From assembly GCF_023155805.1 (NCBI RefSeq), contig NZ_JAKNUW010000005.1:111222-175221 (forward strand): DNA of 64,000 bases, written 5' to 3'. The number at the start of each line of letters is the position of its first letter. Within the stretch, counting starts at the first letter, position 1. A program made the position numbers and the translations under genes. The notes under the pieces were generated by a model that worked only from the letters and a program-made list of their open reading frames with translations, did not search any database and was not told where the DNA came from. Origin of the DNA: Micrococcus lacusdianchii. GTDB taxonomy: Bacteria; Actinomycetota; Actinomycetes; Actinomycetales; Micrococcaceae. Below, piece after piece: positions 17,441 to 26,431 of this stretch.

Positions 17441-18610
17441 ATGACAGACCGCCACGCCACCGCCACGGGCACGCTCCCCGCGGTGGTCCCGGCCGGCCGT
17501 GGCCGGCGGATGGCGCAGTTCGCCCGGCGTCGTGCGCGTGCGGGGTGGTCGCGGGTCCGCAGCTCCGTGCCCCATGCCGCCCTGATGGCGGCCTGCGCCG
17601 TGGGCGCGTACGCCTTCGCGGAGCGGGTGCTCGGGCACGGGCAGCCCCTGTTCGCCGCCACCGCCCTGCTGATCGCGCTCGGCTTCCAGCGCGAGCCCCG
17701 GGTCCGCAAGGTCGCCGAGGTGGCGGCCGGCTGCACACTGGGCATCCTCATCGGGGACCTGATGATGGCGGGTCTCGGCCGCGGGCTGTGGCAGGCCGTC
17801 GTCGTGGTGTTCGTGTCCGTCATGGTGGCGAGGTTCCTGGACTCGGGCGCCACGTTCACCATGCAGATGTCCCTGCAGTCCGTGCTCGTGGTGCTGCTCC
17901 CCCTCGGGGAGCAGGGCCCGTTCGCCCGCTCGGGGGACGCGCTCGTGGGCGGTGCCCTCGCCCTGCTGGTCACGTTCCTCTCCCCCCAGGACGCCAGCCG
18001 CGGCACGGCCCGGCAGCTGCGGGGCCTCTACGAGTCCATGTCCCGCGTCCTGCGCGAGCTCTCCCAGAGCCTGCGCGAGGAGGAGTCCCGCACGGCGTGG
18101 ATGGCGCTCGTGGAGTGCCGGCGCACGCAGGGCACCCTCGACGACGTCCGCCGCGAGCTGCTCCTGAGCGCGGAGCAGGCCGCGTTCAACCCGCTGCAGC
18201 GGTCCTCCCGCGGGCTCGTGGAGACGATGTCCCGCGCCGCGGACAGGTCCGACCTGGCCGTCCGCTCGCTGCGGATCGTGGCCCGCCGCGTGGTCTCGAT
18301 CCTCGACCACGGCGCGGTGGACGACGACCACCGCGAGCGCCTGGCCGCCTGGTTCGACGACGCCGCGGACGCCGTCGAGATCCTGCACCGCTCCCTCGTG
18401 GAGCCCCAGGAGGAGGGCCGGCACCGCTCGCTGGGGGTGGCCCGAGACGCCCTGGGCACCTCCGCCTCCCGCCTGGACCCGCACGAGCTGGCCGGGCGCA
18501 CCGTGCACGGCGAGGCGCTCGTGATGCTGCTGCGCCCCATGATGGTGGATCTGCTCGAGGCCACCGGCGCCTCCCACGACGAGGCCGTCTCCTACCTGCC
18601 GCGGGTCTGA
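17441..18610 (+). CDS. FUSC/aromatic acid exporter family membrane protein
   Basis: 389 aa. After a basic N-terminus come about four to six hydrophobic segments (AALMAACAVGAYAFAE, FAATALLIALGF, VVVVFVSVMVARF, LVGGALALLVTFLSP), then a long cytoplasmic helical domain of some 200 residues. This half-module layout fits the FUSC/ArAE family of small-molecule exporters. Substrate unknown. Monocistronic, upstream of radA with its own promoter. Confidence 0.78.
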   Translation: MTDRHATATGTLPAVVPAGRGRRMAQFARRRARAGWSRVRSSVPHAALMAACAVGAYAFAERVLGHGQPLFAATALLIALGFQREPRVRKVAEVAAGCTLGILIGDLMMAGLGRGLWQAVVVVFVSVMVARFLDSGATFTMQMSLQSVLVVLLPLGEQGPFARSGDALVGGALALLVTFLSPQDASRGTARQLRGLYESMSRVLRELSQSLREEESRTAWMALVECRRTQGTLDDVRRELLLSAEQAAFNPLQRSSRGLVETMSRAADRSDLAVRSLRIVARRVVSILDHGAVDDDHRERLAAWFDDAADAVEILHRSLVEPQEEGRHRSLGVARDALGTSASRLDPHELAGRTVHGEALVMLLRPMMVDLLEATGASHDEAVSYLPRV

Positions 18611-18650
18611 GCCGGCGGCGAAGCGCCGCTACCCCGTCCGCACCCCTGCC

Positions 18651-18656
18651 TACAGT
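18651..18656 (+). promoter_or_regulatory. Leaderless -10 element TACAGT of radA
   Basis: TACAGT, then six bases, then the ATG at 18663. Confidence 0.6.
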
Positions 18657-18662
18657 GGGCGC

Positions 18663-20069
18663 ATGGCCACCAAGACCGCCGCGAAGCGCGCCCCCGGATA
18701 CCGCTGCACCGAGTGCGGCTGGACGTCGGTGAAGTGGGTGGGCCGCTGCGGCGAGTGCCAGGCGTGGGGCACGGTCGAGGAGGCCGGCGGGGGCTCGACG
18801 CCGGGCCGCACCCGGGCCTCCACGGTGGCCGCCCCCGCTCCGCGCATCGGGGAGGTGGACGCCACCCTGGCCTCCTTCCGCACCACGGGGGTGCGGGAGC
18901 TGGACCGGGTGCTCGGCGGCGGCCTCGTGCCCGGGGCGGTGATCCTCCTGGCCGGCGAGCCCGGCATCGGCAAGTCGACGCTCCTGCTGGACGTGGCCGC
19001 CCAGACCGCCCGCGGCGCCGGCGGAGGCGGGGAACGGAGCGTGCTGTACCTGACGGGCGAGGAGTCCGCGGCCCAGGTACGGTCCCGGGCGGACCGGATC
19101 GGGGCGGTGGCGGACACCCTGCGCCTGGCGGCGGAGACGGACCTCGGGCGCGCCCTGGGCCAGATCGAGCGGACCGACCCGGCGCTCGTGGTGGTGGACT
19201 CGGTGCAGACCCTGCAGTCGGCCGAGGTGGAGGGCGTCGCCGGCGGGGTGACGCAGGTGCGCGAGGTGGCCGCGAGCCTGATCCGCACCGCCAAGGAGAA
19301 GGGCATCACCACCATCCTGGTGGGCCACGTGACCAAGGACGGCACGATCGCCGGGCCCCGCCTGCTCGAGCACCTGGTGGACGTGGTCTGCCAGTTCGAG
19401 GGGGACCGCCACTCCCGGCTGCGCCTGGTGCGGGCCGTGAAGAACCGGTTCGGCCCCACGGACGAGGTCGGCTGCTTCGACCTGCGCGAGGACGGGATCG
19501 AGTCCCTCGACGACCCCTCCGGGCTGTTCCTCTCCGGGACGGCGGACCCTGTGGAGGGCACCTGCGTGACCGTGACCCTCGAGGGCCGCCGCCCGCTGGT
19601 GGCCGAGGTGCAGTCCCTGCTCACCCCCTCGGGGGGCGGCAGCCCCCGCCGCACGGTCTCCGGCGTGGACGCGGCCCGCGTGAACATGCTCCTGGCGGTC
19701 CTGCAGCGCCGCGCCCGCTTCGCCCTGGCCCAGGACGACTGCTACGTGGCCACCGTGGGCGGCGTGCGCCTGGCCGAGCCGGCCTCGGACCTCGCGGTGG
19801 CGGTGGCCATCGCCTCCGCCAAGCTCGGCGCGCCCGTGCCGCAGGGCATGATCGCCGTCGGGGAGCTGGGCCTGGCCGGCGAGGTGCGGCCGGTGCCGGG
19901 CGTGGGGCGGCGCGTCCGGGAGGCGGCGCGGCTCGGCTTCACCCGTGCGCTCGTGCCCCGCACCCCCGAGCCGCTCGGGGAGGTGCCGGCCGGATTCTCC
20001 GTGGCCGAGGTCGGCACCCTGGGCGAGGCCCTCGGCTCCATCCAATCCTGGACCGGCAGACAGTCCTGA
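18663..20069 (+). CDS. radA: DNA repair protein RadA
   Basis: 468 aa, RecA-related branch-migration ATPase used in recombination. Order of parts: C4 zinc finger (CTEC near residue 15, CGEC near 29), RecA-like core with Walker A GEPGIGKST near 98, Walker B-like LVVVDSVQTL, the RadA-specific KNRFG motif, and a Lon-protease-like C-terminal domain (DLAVAVAIASAKLGAPVP, GELGLAGEVRPVPG) without catalytic function. Length is normal. Ends four bases from the convergent gene at 20074, leaving no room for a terminator. Confidence 0.97.
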   Translation: MATKTAAKRAPGYRCTECGWTSVKWVGRCGECQAWGTVEEAGGGSTPGRTRASTVAAPAPRIGEVDATLASFRTTGVRELDRVLGGGLVPGAVILLAGEPGIGKSTLLLDVAAQTARGAGGGGERSVLYLTGEESAAQVRSRADRIGAVADTLRLAAETDLGRALGQIERTDPALVVVDSVQTLQSAEVEGVAGGVTQVREVAASLIRTAKEKGITTILVGHVTKDGTIAGPRLLEHLVDVVCQFEGDRHSRLRLVRAVKNRFGPTDEVGCFDLREDGIESLDDPSGLFLSGTADPVEGTCVTVTLEGRRPLVAEVQSLLTPSGGGSPRRTVSGVDAARVNMLLAVLQRRARFALAQDDCYVATVGGVRLAEPASDLAVAVAIASAKLGAPVPQGMIAVGELGLAGEVRPVPGVGRRVREAARLGFTRALVPRTPEPLGEVPAGFSVAEVGTLGEALGSIQSWTGRQS

Positions 20070-20073
20070 CCGC

Positions 20074-20946
20074 TCAGTCCACCGTGGACGCCGGCGCCGG
20101 CGAGGCGGAGGCGGGCGTGGCGGGGCTCGCCGGCGTGCTCGGCGTCGGAGCCGTCGGGGAGGAGGCCGGGGCGGGCGTCGCCGGGGCCGGTGCCGGCGAG
20201 GTCGGCGACGCGCCAGGGCTCGGCGACGCCTCGGCCTCCGGCGCGGGGACGACGGCGGACGACGACGTGGCGGTGGCCGGGGCGGGCTCCTCGAGGACGG
20301 TCAGGGCCACGGGCCGGGAGCTCACGTCCCCCAGGCTGACCGTGAGGGTGTGCCGCCCGGGCTCGGCGAGCCCGCCCCGCCGCGTGCAGTCGGACGAGGA
20401 GGTGCGGCCGTCCCACCGGTACACCGCGCGCTGCTGGTCCCCCGGCTCGAGGGCCACCTCCTGGTGCGTGGGATCCGCCTGGCAGACGCGCGTGCTCAGC
20501 ACCTGGCCCCCCTCGGCGTCCTCGATCCGGAACTCCTGCACCGCCGTGCCCACGTCCGCACGGCACGGGCGGACCGAGAGGTTCGTGACGCCCAGGCGGA
20601 GCACCGCCTCCTGACCGCGCAGGTACTCGTCCCGGTCCGCGGAGGCCACCACGCGCAGGTCCGTGGACGCGCAGGCGGGCAGGGCGGCCACGTCCGCGTC
20701 GTCCTGGCCGAGGAGGCCCGAGGCGGAGGCCCGGGCCGGAGTCGGCGAGGAGACGGGGGTGGGCGTCGCGCCCGGGGACGCCTCGGCGTCGCCCCCGCCC
20801 GCGGGCAGGAGGCTGTTCACCAGGGCGCCCAGGCCCCACCCCGCCAGGAGCAGCACCAGTGCGGCCAGCACCGCCGCCACCAGGCGACGACGCCGGTAGA
20901 CGGCCGCGGACGGGCGCTTGCGGGGCTCATGGGACGAGGAGGGCAT
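20074..20946 (-). CDS. Secreted or membrane-anchored protein with Pro/Ala/Ser/Thr tail
   Basis: 290 aa, not assigned to a family. A basic start is followed by one membrane helix (LVAAVLAALVLLLAGWGLGALV, residues about 22-43), a Pro/Ser/Thr linker, a beta-rich globular domain of about 130 residues with four cysteines (contexts PACAS, RPCRAD, RVCQAD, SDCTRR) likely forming two disulfides, then about 80 residues almost entirely of Pro, Ala, Ser and Thr. The tail looks like a cell-wall-spanning or glycosylated region. Leaderless TACCCT promoter. Divergent from mutY. Confidence 0.75.
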   Translation of the reverse strand: MPSSSHEPRKRPSAAVYRRRRLVAAVLAALVLLLAGWGLGALVNSLLPAGGGDAEASPGATPTPVSSPTPARASASGLLGQDDADVAALPACASTDLRVVASADRDEYLRGQEAVLRLGVTNLSVRPCRADVGTAVQEFRIEDAEGGQVLSTRVCQADPTHQEVALEPGDQQRAVYRWDGRTSSSDCTRRGGLAEPGRHTLTVSLGDVSSRPVALTVLEEPAPATATSSSAVVPAPEAEASPSPGASPTSPAPAPATPAPASSPTAPTPSTPASPATPASASPAPASTVD

Positions 20947-20953
20947 GGGATCC

Positions 20954-20959
20954 AGGGTA
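20954..20959 (-). promoter_or_regulatory. Leaderless -10 element TACCCT of the secreted protein gene
   Basis: TACCCT on the minus strand, then seven bases, then the ATG at 20946. Confidence 0.5.
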
Positions 20960-20975
20960 GGCCCGGGCGCGGCCC

Positions 20976-20981
20976 TAGAGT
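20976..20981 (+). promoter_or_regulatory. Leaderless -10 element TAGAGT of mutY
   Basis: TAGAGT, then seven bases, then the ATG at 20989. Two divergent leaderless promoters share this 42-base gap. Confidence 0.55.
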
Positions 20982-20988
20982 GGACGGC

Positions 20989-21903
20989 ATGCCCACGCCC
21001 CCGACCCGCCTGACCGCCCTTCACGAGGGGATCCTGGACTGGTTCGCGGCGCACGCCCGGGACCTGCCGTGGCGGGACCCGAACTGCCTGCCGTGGGGCG
21101 TGCTGGTCTCCGAGATCATGCTCCAGCAGACCCCGGTGGTGCGGGTGCTCCCCCGCTGGCGGGCCTGGCTCGAGCGCTGGCCGACCCCCGCCGACCTGGC
21201 CGCCGCCCCCACCACGGACGTGCTGACCGCATGGGACCGGCTCGGCTATCCGCGGCGTGCGCTGCGTCTGCAGGAGGCCGCGCGGGCGATCGTCGAACGG
21301 CACGGCGGCGAGGTGCCCGCCGATCCCGCGGCGCTGCGGGCCCTGCCCGGGATCGGCGAGTACACGGCCGCCGCCGTGGCCAGCTTCGCCTTCGGCATCC
21401 CCGAGACCGTGGTGGACACCAACGTGCGCCGCGTGCTCGCCCGCGCCCTGCGCGGCGAGGCCCTGCCCGGACGCACCCTGACGCGGGCCGAGATGGCCGC
21501 CGCCCACGCCGCGGTGCCCGAGGGCACCGACCGGGCCAACGCCTGGAACGCCGCGGTCATGGAGCTGGGCGCCCTGGTCTGCACCGCCCGCTCCCCCGCC
21601 TGCGACCGCTGCCCCGTGCGGGAGGCCTGCGCGTGGGTGGCCGCGGGCTCCCCGCCGCCCGAGGAGCGGCCCCGGGGCCAGGCCTGGGCGGGGACGGACC
21701 GTCAGGTGCGCGGCGCGGTGATGGCCGCCGTGCGTCAGCACGGACGGGTGCCGGCCGCGCAGGTGCGCGACGCCGTCGTCGCCACGGGGCGCCTCGGCGC
21801 CCACCGCCCGGAGGAGGCCCAGTGGGAGCGGTGCATGGGCGGTCTCCTCGCGGACGGACTCCTCGTCCGCCACGACGACGGCGCCCTCGCCTTCCCCGGC
21901 TGA
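20989..21903 (+). CDS. mutY: A/G-specific adenine glycosylase MutY
   Basis: 304 aa base-excision enzyme removing adenine opposite 8-oxoguanine. Shows LVSEIMLQQTPVVRVLP with the catalytic-domain Glu, the helix-hairpin-helix LPGIGEYTAAAVASFAFG, catalytic Asp in VVDTNVRRVLAR, and the 4Fe-4S ligands spaced C-x6-C-x2-C-x5-C (CTARSPACDRCPVREAC). The C-terminus is shorter than in E. coli MutY and seems to lack the full NUDIX-like domain, as in other short actinobacterial forms. Confidence 0.95.
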   Translation: MPTPPTRLTALHEGILDWFAAHARDLPWRDPNCLPWGVLVSEIMLQQTPVVRVLPRWRAWLERWPTPADLAAAPTTDVLTAWDRLGYPRRALRLQEAARAIVERHGGEVPADPAALRALPGIGEYTAAAVASFAFGIPETVVDTNVRRVLARALRGEALPGRTLTRAEMAAAHAAVPEGTDRANAWNAAVMELGALVCTARSPACDRCPVREACAWVAAGSPPPEERPRGQAWAGTDRQVRGAVMAAVRQHGRVPAAQVRDAVVATGRLGAHRPEEAQWERCMGGLLADGLLVRHDDGALAFPG

Positions 21904-21950
21904 GGCGCGCCCGGAGGGACGCCGAGGACAAGGACCGGACCGCCGCCCCG

Positions 21951-22466
21951 TCAGAGGGCGCGGATCATGCGGGTGTTGCCGAGGGTGTTGGGCTTGACCC
22001 GGGCGAGATCGAGGAACTCGGCCACGCCCTCGTCCGTGGAGCGCAGCAGCTCGGCGTAGACCTCCGGGTCCACGGCCGACTGGTCCGCCATGACCTCGAA
22101 CCCGTGGCGCCGGAAGAAGTCGACCTCGAAGGTCAGGCAGAAGACGCGGGAGACGCCCACGCGGCGCGCGCGGTCCAGCAGCTCCTCGAGCAGCAGGTGC
22201 CCCACCCCGCAGCCCTGGAAGCCGTCCGCCACGGCCAGGGTGCGCACCTCCGCGAGGTCCTCCCACATCACGTGCAGGGCGCCGAACCCGGCGAGCCGGC
22301 CGTCCGCGTCCTCCGCCACCACGAACTCCTGGATGGCCTCGTAGAACGCCACCGCCTCCTTCTGGAGCAGCACCCGGCGCTCCGCGAGGGGCCGCACCAG
22401 CTCCCGGACGGCGGGCACGTCCTGCGTGCGGGCCGGACGGAGGGTGATCGAGGCGGCGGCGGGCAT
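21951..22466 (-). CDS. argA: Amino-acid N-acetyltransferase (GNAT-type ArgA)
   Basis: 171 aa GNAT protein. The acetyl-CoA loop is VADGFQGCGVGHLLLEELL; LTFEVDFFRRHGFEVM completes the fold. Short, kinase-domain-free N-acetylglutamate synthases of this kind perform the first step of arginine synthesis in actinobacteria such as Mycobacterium. TAGACT lies six bases before the ATG, so it is probably leaderless. Function inferred from resemblance; another GNAT acceptor cannot be excluded. Confidence 0.82.
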   Translation of the reverse strand: MPAAASITLRPARTQDVPAVRELVRPLAERRVLLQKEAVAFYEAIQEFVVAEDADGRLAGFGALHVMWEDLAEVRTLAVADGFQGCGVGHLLLEELLDRARRVGVSRVFCLTFEVDFFRRHGFEVMADQSAVDPEVYAELLRSTDEGVAEFLDLARVKPNTLGNTRMIRAL

Positions 22467-22472
22467 GGCGTC

Positions 22473-22478
22473 AGTCTA
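22473..22478 (-). promoter_or_regulatory. Leaderless -10 element TAGACT of argA
   Basis: TAGACT on the minus strand, six bases, then the ATG at 22466. Confidence 0.55.
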
Positions 22479-22492
22479 GGTCCCGGGAACGC

Positions 22493-22532
22493 CAGGACCC
22501 CCGCCCCGGATCTCTCCGGCGCGGGGGTCCTG
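22493..22532 (-). terminator. Hairpin downstream of the small antitoxin-like gene
   Basis: 12-bp arms 22493-22504 and 22521-22532 enclose a smaller CCGGA/TCCGG hairpin. It follows the stop of the minus-strand gene at 22547. Confidence 0.7.
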
Positions 22533-22546
22533 CGGAACCCGCGGGC

Positions 22547-22759
22547 TCAGGCCTGGTGGCCGCCCAGGGTCTGGTTCTCGGCCTGGTCCTGGACGTTGCC
22601 GGTCAGGAACTTCTCCTGCGCGGCGTCGACGCCCTGGTTGACCTTGTCGCCGTGCTGGCCCAGCTTGTCGCCGTGCTGCTCCTGGGCGGAGTCCACGTGC
22701 TCGTTGATCGTGTCGGAGTGCTCGTTCGCGAGGTTCTTCATGTCGTCGAAGCCCACCAT
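22547..22759 (-). CDS. Small MT0933-type antitoxin-like protein
   Basis: 70 aa, highly charged and His/Gln-rich, helical (FDDMKNLANEHSDTINEHVD, then KVNQGVDAAQEKF). It resembles the MT0933/Rv0909 putative antitoxin family, but that family also looks like generic stress proteins. The ATG at 22759 follows AAGGAGG. No toxin gene is adjacent: neighbours are clpC and argA, each with separate signals. A small stress-response role is as likely as a true antitoxin. Confidence 0.72.
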   Translation of the reverse strand: MVGFDDMKNLANEHSDTINEHVDSAQEQHGDKLGQHGDKVNQGVDAAQEKFLTGNVQDQAENQTLGGHQA

Positions 22760-22878
22760 GGGGTCCTCCTTCGTCTCGGGTCTGCCCCGCGGTCTCGCCG
22801 CCCCGGCGGTGCCGGAGCGGCCCTGCGGGCCAGGACCACTCTGAGCGGTCCCCCCCACACTGACAGCTGAGCCGCCGC

Positions 22879-22918
22879 CGCGCCACCCCCGGGGAGGCGG
22901 TTCCCCGGGGGTGGCGCG
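22879..22918 (-). terminator. Perfect 17-bp hairpin after clpC
   Basis: Arms 22879-22895 and 22902-22918 pair perfectly with a six-base loop, immediately 3' of the clpC stop on the minus strand. Confidence 0.85.
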
Positions 22919-22924
22919 TCCGGG

Positions 22925-25561
22925 TCAGTCGACCGGCGCGGCGACGTGCCCGGCGTCGGGGCCCTCGCCCGCATCCCCGGTACGCGGGGCGCGCGGGACG
23001 TCCGCGCCCGAGGCGCCCTCCTCCGCGCGGTCCGGGGCGCCGGCCTCGAGCTCGGCCGGGGCGGCGTCCCCGTCGAGCGCCTTCCGGCCGCCCGTGTGGG
23101 TGAACGTCAGCTCGGCCTCGGGGCCCTCGCCCGTGGCGTCCACGTGGATGGTGGAGCCGCCGGGGATCTCACCGAAGAGGATCTTCTCCGAGAGCTGGTC
23201 CTCCACCATGTGCTGGATGGTGCGGCGCAGCGGACGGGCGCCCATGGCCGGGTCGTAGCCCCGATCGGCGAGCAGGTCCTTGGCGGCCTGGGTGAGCTCG
23301 ATGGACATGTCCTGCTCGTCCAGGCGCTTGGCCAGGCGGGCGACGAACAGGTCCACGATCTCCACGATCTCGGACTTCTGCAGCTGCGGGAAGACGATCA
23401 CGTCGTCCACGCGGTTGAGGAACTCCGGGCGGAAGTGCTGGCGCAGCTCCTCGCGGACCTTGCCCTTCATGCGCTCGTAGCCCGTGGAGGTGTCCGAGGA
23501 GGACTGGAAGCCGGTCATGACGCCCTTGGAGATGTCCCGGGTGCCCAGGTTCGTGGTCATGATGATCACGGTGTTCTTGAAGTCCACCACGCGGCCCTGC
23601 GAGTCGGTCAGGCGGCCGTCCTCGAGGATCTGCAGCAGCGAGTTGAACAGGTCCGCATGGGCCTTCTCCACCTCATCGAAGAGCACCACGGAGAACGGCC
23701 GACGGCGCACCTTCTCGGTGAGCTGGCCGCCCTCCTCGTAGCCCACGTAGCCGGGAGGGGCGCCGAAGAGCCGGGAGACGGTGTGCTTCTCCTGGAACTC
23801 GGACATGTCCAGGGTGATGAGCGCACCCTCGTCCCCGAAGAGGAACTCCGCGAGGGACTTGGCCAGCTCGGTCTTGCCGACGCCGGTGGGGCCGGCGAAG
23901 ATGAACGACCCCGACGGGCGGTTCGGGTCCTTCAGGCCCGCACGGGTGCGGCGGATGGCGCGGGACAGGGACTTGATGGCCTCGTCCTGGCCGATCACGC
24001 GGCGGTGGAGCTCGTCCTCCATGTTGCGCAGGCGGTCCGTCTCCTCCTCGGTGAGCTTGAACACCGGGATGCCGGTGGACTTGGAGAGCACCTCGGCGAT
24101 GAGGTCCTCGTCCACCGTGGCGACGCCGGCGTCCGCGCCGGTGCGCCACGCCTGCTCCTTCTCGCGGCGCTCGTCCTCGAGCTGCTGCTCCTGGTCCCGC
24201 AGGCGGGCGGCGCCCTCGAAGTCCTGGCCGTCGATGGCGGCCTCCTTCTGGGTGCGCACCTCCGCGATCCGGGACTCGTAGGCCTTGATCTCCGGCGGCA
24301 CGGTCATGCGACGGATGCGCAGACGCGCGCCGGCCTCGTCGATCAGGTCGATGGCCTTGTCCGGCAGGTGCCGGTCGGAGACGTACCGGTCCGCCAGGCC
24401 GGCGGCGGCCTTGAGCGCGCCGTCCGTGATGGAGACCTTGTGGTGCGCCTCGTAGCGGTCCCGCAGGCCGCGCAGGATCTCCGTGGCGTCCTCGACGGAG
24501 GGCTCGGGCACCTGGATCGGCTGGAAGCGGCGCTCGAGCGCGGCGTCCTTCTCGATGTGCTTGCGGTACTCGTCCAGCGTGGTGGCGCCGACGGTCTGCA
24601 GCTCGCCGCGGGCCAGCATGGGCTTGAGGATGCTGGCGGCGTCGATCGCACCCTCGGCGGCACCGGCGCCGACCAGCGTGTGGATCTCATCGATGAACAG
24701 GATGATGTCCCCGCGTGTGCGGATCTCCTTGAGCACCTTCTTCAGGCGCTCCTCGAAGTCGCCGCGGTAGCGGGAGCCGGCCACGAGGGAGCCGAGGTCC
24801 AGCGAGTACAGCTGCTTGTCCTTGAGGGTCTCCGGGACGTCGCCGCGGTCGATCGCCTGGGCGAGGCCCTCGACGACGGCGGTCTTGCCCACGCCCGGCT
24901 CGCCGATCAGCACGGGGTTGTTCTTGGTGCGCCGGGAGAGGACCTGCATGACGCGCTCCATCTCCTGGGCTCGGCCGATCACCGGGTCGAGCTTGCCCTC
25001 ATGGGCCGCCGCGGTGAGGTTGCGGCCGAACTGGTCCAGGACGACGGAGCCCGCGTTCTGGCCCGACTCGGAGCCGGCGCCGACGCCCGCTCCGGCGGTC
25101 TCCTTGCCGCCCTGACCCCCGCCCTGGTAGCCGGAGAGCAGCTGGATGACGGTCTGGCGCACGCGGTTCAGGTCTGCGCCGAGCTGCACGAGCACCTGGG
25201 CGGCCACGCCCTCGCCCTCACGGATCAGGCCCAGCAGGATGTGCTCGGTGCCGATGTAGTTGTGGCCCAGCTGCAGCGCCTCGCGCAGGGACAGCTCCAG
25301 GACCTTCTTGGCGCGCGGGGTGAACGGGATGTGGCCGGGCGGGTTCTGCTGGCCCTGGCCGATGTCCTCCTGCACCTTCTCCCGCACGGCGGCCAGGGAG
25401 ATGTCCATGGACTCGAGGGCCTTCGCCGCGACGCCCTCGCCCTCGTGGATCAGGCCGAGCAGGATGTGCTCGGTGCCGATGTAGCTGTGGTTGAGCATGC
25501 GCGCCTCTTCCTGGGCGAGCACGACCACACGACGGGCACGGTCGGTGAATCTCTCGAACAT
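22925..25561 (-). CDS. clpC: ATP-dependent Clp protease ATP-binding subunit ClpC
   Basis: 878 aa Hsp100 unfoldase that feeds substrates to ClpP. Two Clp-N repeats (residues about 1-145, each with [17 protein letters not shown] sequence), AAA-1 with Walker [10 protein letters not shown], a UVR motif in the middle domain ([18 protein letters not shown]), AAA-2 with Walker [10 protein letters not shown], then a Glu/Ala/Pro-rich acidic tail of about 60 residues. ATG at 25561 follows AAGGAGTG. Upstream lie a -10-like TAGTCT (25591-25596) and an inverted repeat GGCGA-4-TCGCC (25617-25630) that may bind a heat-shock regulator. Confidence 0.97.
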   Translation of the reverse strand: MFERFTDRARRVVVLAQEEARMLNHSYIGTEHILLGLIHEGEGVAAKALESMDISLAAVREKVQEDIGQGQQNPPGHIPFTPRAKKVLELSLREALQLGHNYIGTEHILLGLIREGEGVAAQVLVQLGADLNRVRQTVIQLLSGYQGGGQGGKETAGAGVGAGSESGQNAGSVVLDQFGRNLTAAAHEGKLDPVIGRAQEMERVMQVLSRRTKNNPVLIGEPGVGKTAVVEGLAQAIDRGDVPETLKDKQLYSLDLGSLVAGSRYRGDFEERLKKVLKEIRTRGDIILFIDEIHTLVGAGAAEGAIDAASILKPMLARGELQTVGATTLDEYRKHIEKDAALERRFQPIQVPEPSVEDATEILRGLRDRYEAHHKVSITDGALKAAAGLADRYVSDRHLPDKAIDLIDEAGARLRIRRMTVPPEIKAYESRIAEVRTQKEAAIDGQDFEGAARLRDQEQQLEDERREKEQAWRTGADAGVATVDEDLIAEVLSKSTGIPVFKLTEEETDRLRNMEDELHRRVIGQDEAIKSLSRAIRRTRAGLKDPNRPSGSFIFAGPTGVGKTELAKSLAEFLFGDEGALITLDMSEFQEKHTVSRLFGAPPGYVGYEEGGQLTEKVRRRPFSVVLFDEVEKAHADLFNSLLQILEDGRLTDSQGRVVDFKNTVIIMTTNLGTRDISKGVMTGFQSSSDTSTGYERMKGKVREELRQHFRPEFLNRVDDVIVFPQLQKSEIVEIVDLFVARLAKRLDEQDMSIELTQAAKDLLADRGYDPAMGARPLRRTIQHMVEDQLSEKILFGEIPGGSTIHVDATGEGPEAELTFTHTGGRKALDGDAAPAELEAGAPDRAEEGASGADVPRAPRTGDAGEGPDAGHVAAPVD

Positions 25562-25590
25562 GGGCACACTCCTTGCGTCGGTTCGGCTCG

Positions 25591-25596
25591 AGACTA
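25591..25596 (-). promoter_or_regulatory. Candidate -10 element TAGTCT of clpC
   Basis: TAGTCT on the minus strand lies 29 bases upstream of the clpC ATG, allowing a short leader with the AAGGAG site. The nearby inverted repeat at 25617-25630 overlaps where a -35 would fall and is a candidate operator. No clear -35 consensus. Confidence 0.4.
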
Positions 25597-25715
25597 CGCA
25601 CCGGCACAGCGTGTCGGGCGACTGTTCGCCACAGGGGGAAGCGGCCCGGTCACCCGTCGGAGAGGGGGCGCGGAGCACCGTGGGGACGGGGCCGGGGATC
25701 AGCGTCCGGGGTGCC

Positions 25716-26018
25716 TCACGCCCGCTGGGAGTTGCGGTACGCCTCCACCACATCCCGGTGCAGGCGGCCGCGCGAGGACACCTCGTAGCCGTTCTCGGCG
25801 GCCCACTTGCGGATCTGCGCCGCCTCCACCTTGGGCGACGGCGGGGCCACCGCGCGGCCCTTCTCCACGTAGGGCTGGAGGAACCCGCGCAGCTCGGCCG
25901 CGTGCTCCGCCGAGAGGTCGATCTCGTAGTTGCGCCCGTCCAGTGCGAAGCTCACGGTCTCCGCCGCATCCGAACCGTCCAGATCATCCACGAGGACCAC
26001 TTCCACTCTGTGTGCCAT
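25716..26018 (-). CDS. lsr2: Lsr2-type nucleoid-associated protein
   Basis: 100 aa H-NS-like DNA-bridging protein. N-terminal dimerisation domain MAHRVEVVLVDDLDGSDAAE with TVSFALDGRNYEIDLS, a linker, then the C-terminal AT-rich-DNA-binding domain IRKWAAENGYEVSSRGRL with the conserved RGR hook. I chose the ATG at 26018 because it matches the family start; an in-frame start at 26078 would add an atypical extension. Lies between lysS and clpC, its conserved place. Confidence 0.95.
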   Translation of the reverse strand: MAHRVEVVLVDDLDGSDAAETVSFALDGRNYEIDLSAEHAAELRGFLQPYVEKGRAVAPPSPKVEAAQIRKWAAENGYEVSSRGRLHRDVVEAYRNSQRA

Positions 26019-26185
26019 GTGCTCGATGCCCACTTCCTTCGTCCGATGCTCTGGCCCTTTCCGGGCCGAACGGGCCACCGGACGCGCGGGAGCGCAGACC
26101 GCCGTCCTCGTCGAGCAGCTGGGGTGCTCGCATGCTAACGCAGGGGCGGGTCACGGGACGGGGCCCCCTCCGGGGGCGACGAGGG

Positions 26186-26428
26186 TCAGCGGGACGGGCC
26201 GGCGTCGTCGTCGTCGCGCGGGGCGTCCCCGACGCCGCGGCGCGCGGCCCACTCCCGGGCCTCCGCCTCCTCGCGGGCGGCGCGGGAGTCGGCGCCGCTG
26301 ATCCGGCGCCGGCGCGCCTCGCGCTCGCCCGCATCCGCGCGCAGGAGCGAGCGCATCACGAGCCAGAACACGAGGGCGAGGCCCACCGAGGGGGCCAGCA
26401 CGGAGAAGTACTCCCAGAACGTGGCCAC
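26186..26428 (-). CDS. Small single-helix membrane protein downstream of lysS
   Basis: 80 aa, GTG start three bases after the lysS stop, so probably translated by coupling. One N-terminal membrane helix (VLAPSVGLALVFWLVMRSLL) followed by a charged cytoplasmic tail rich in Arg, Glu, Ala and ending in a run of Asp. Small proteins of this shape occur beside lysS in related actinobacteria. Function unknown. Confidence 0.75.
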   Translation of the reverse strand: MATFWEYFSVLAPSVGLALVFWLVMRSLLRADAGEREARRRRISGADSRAAREEAEAREWAARRGVGDAPRDDDDAGPSR

Positions 26429-26431
26429 GGA

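Noticed and set aside
22547..22759. Toxin-antitoxin system around the MT0933-type protein
   Set aside because: No toxin gene is adjacent; the gene has its own terminator and its neighbours are clpC and argA.
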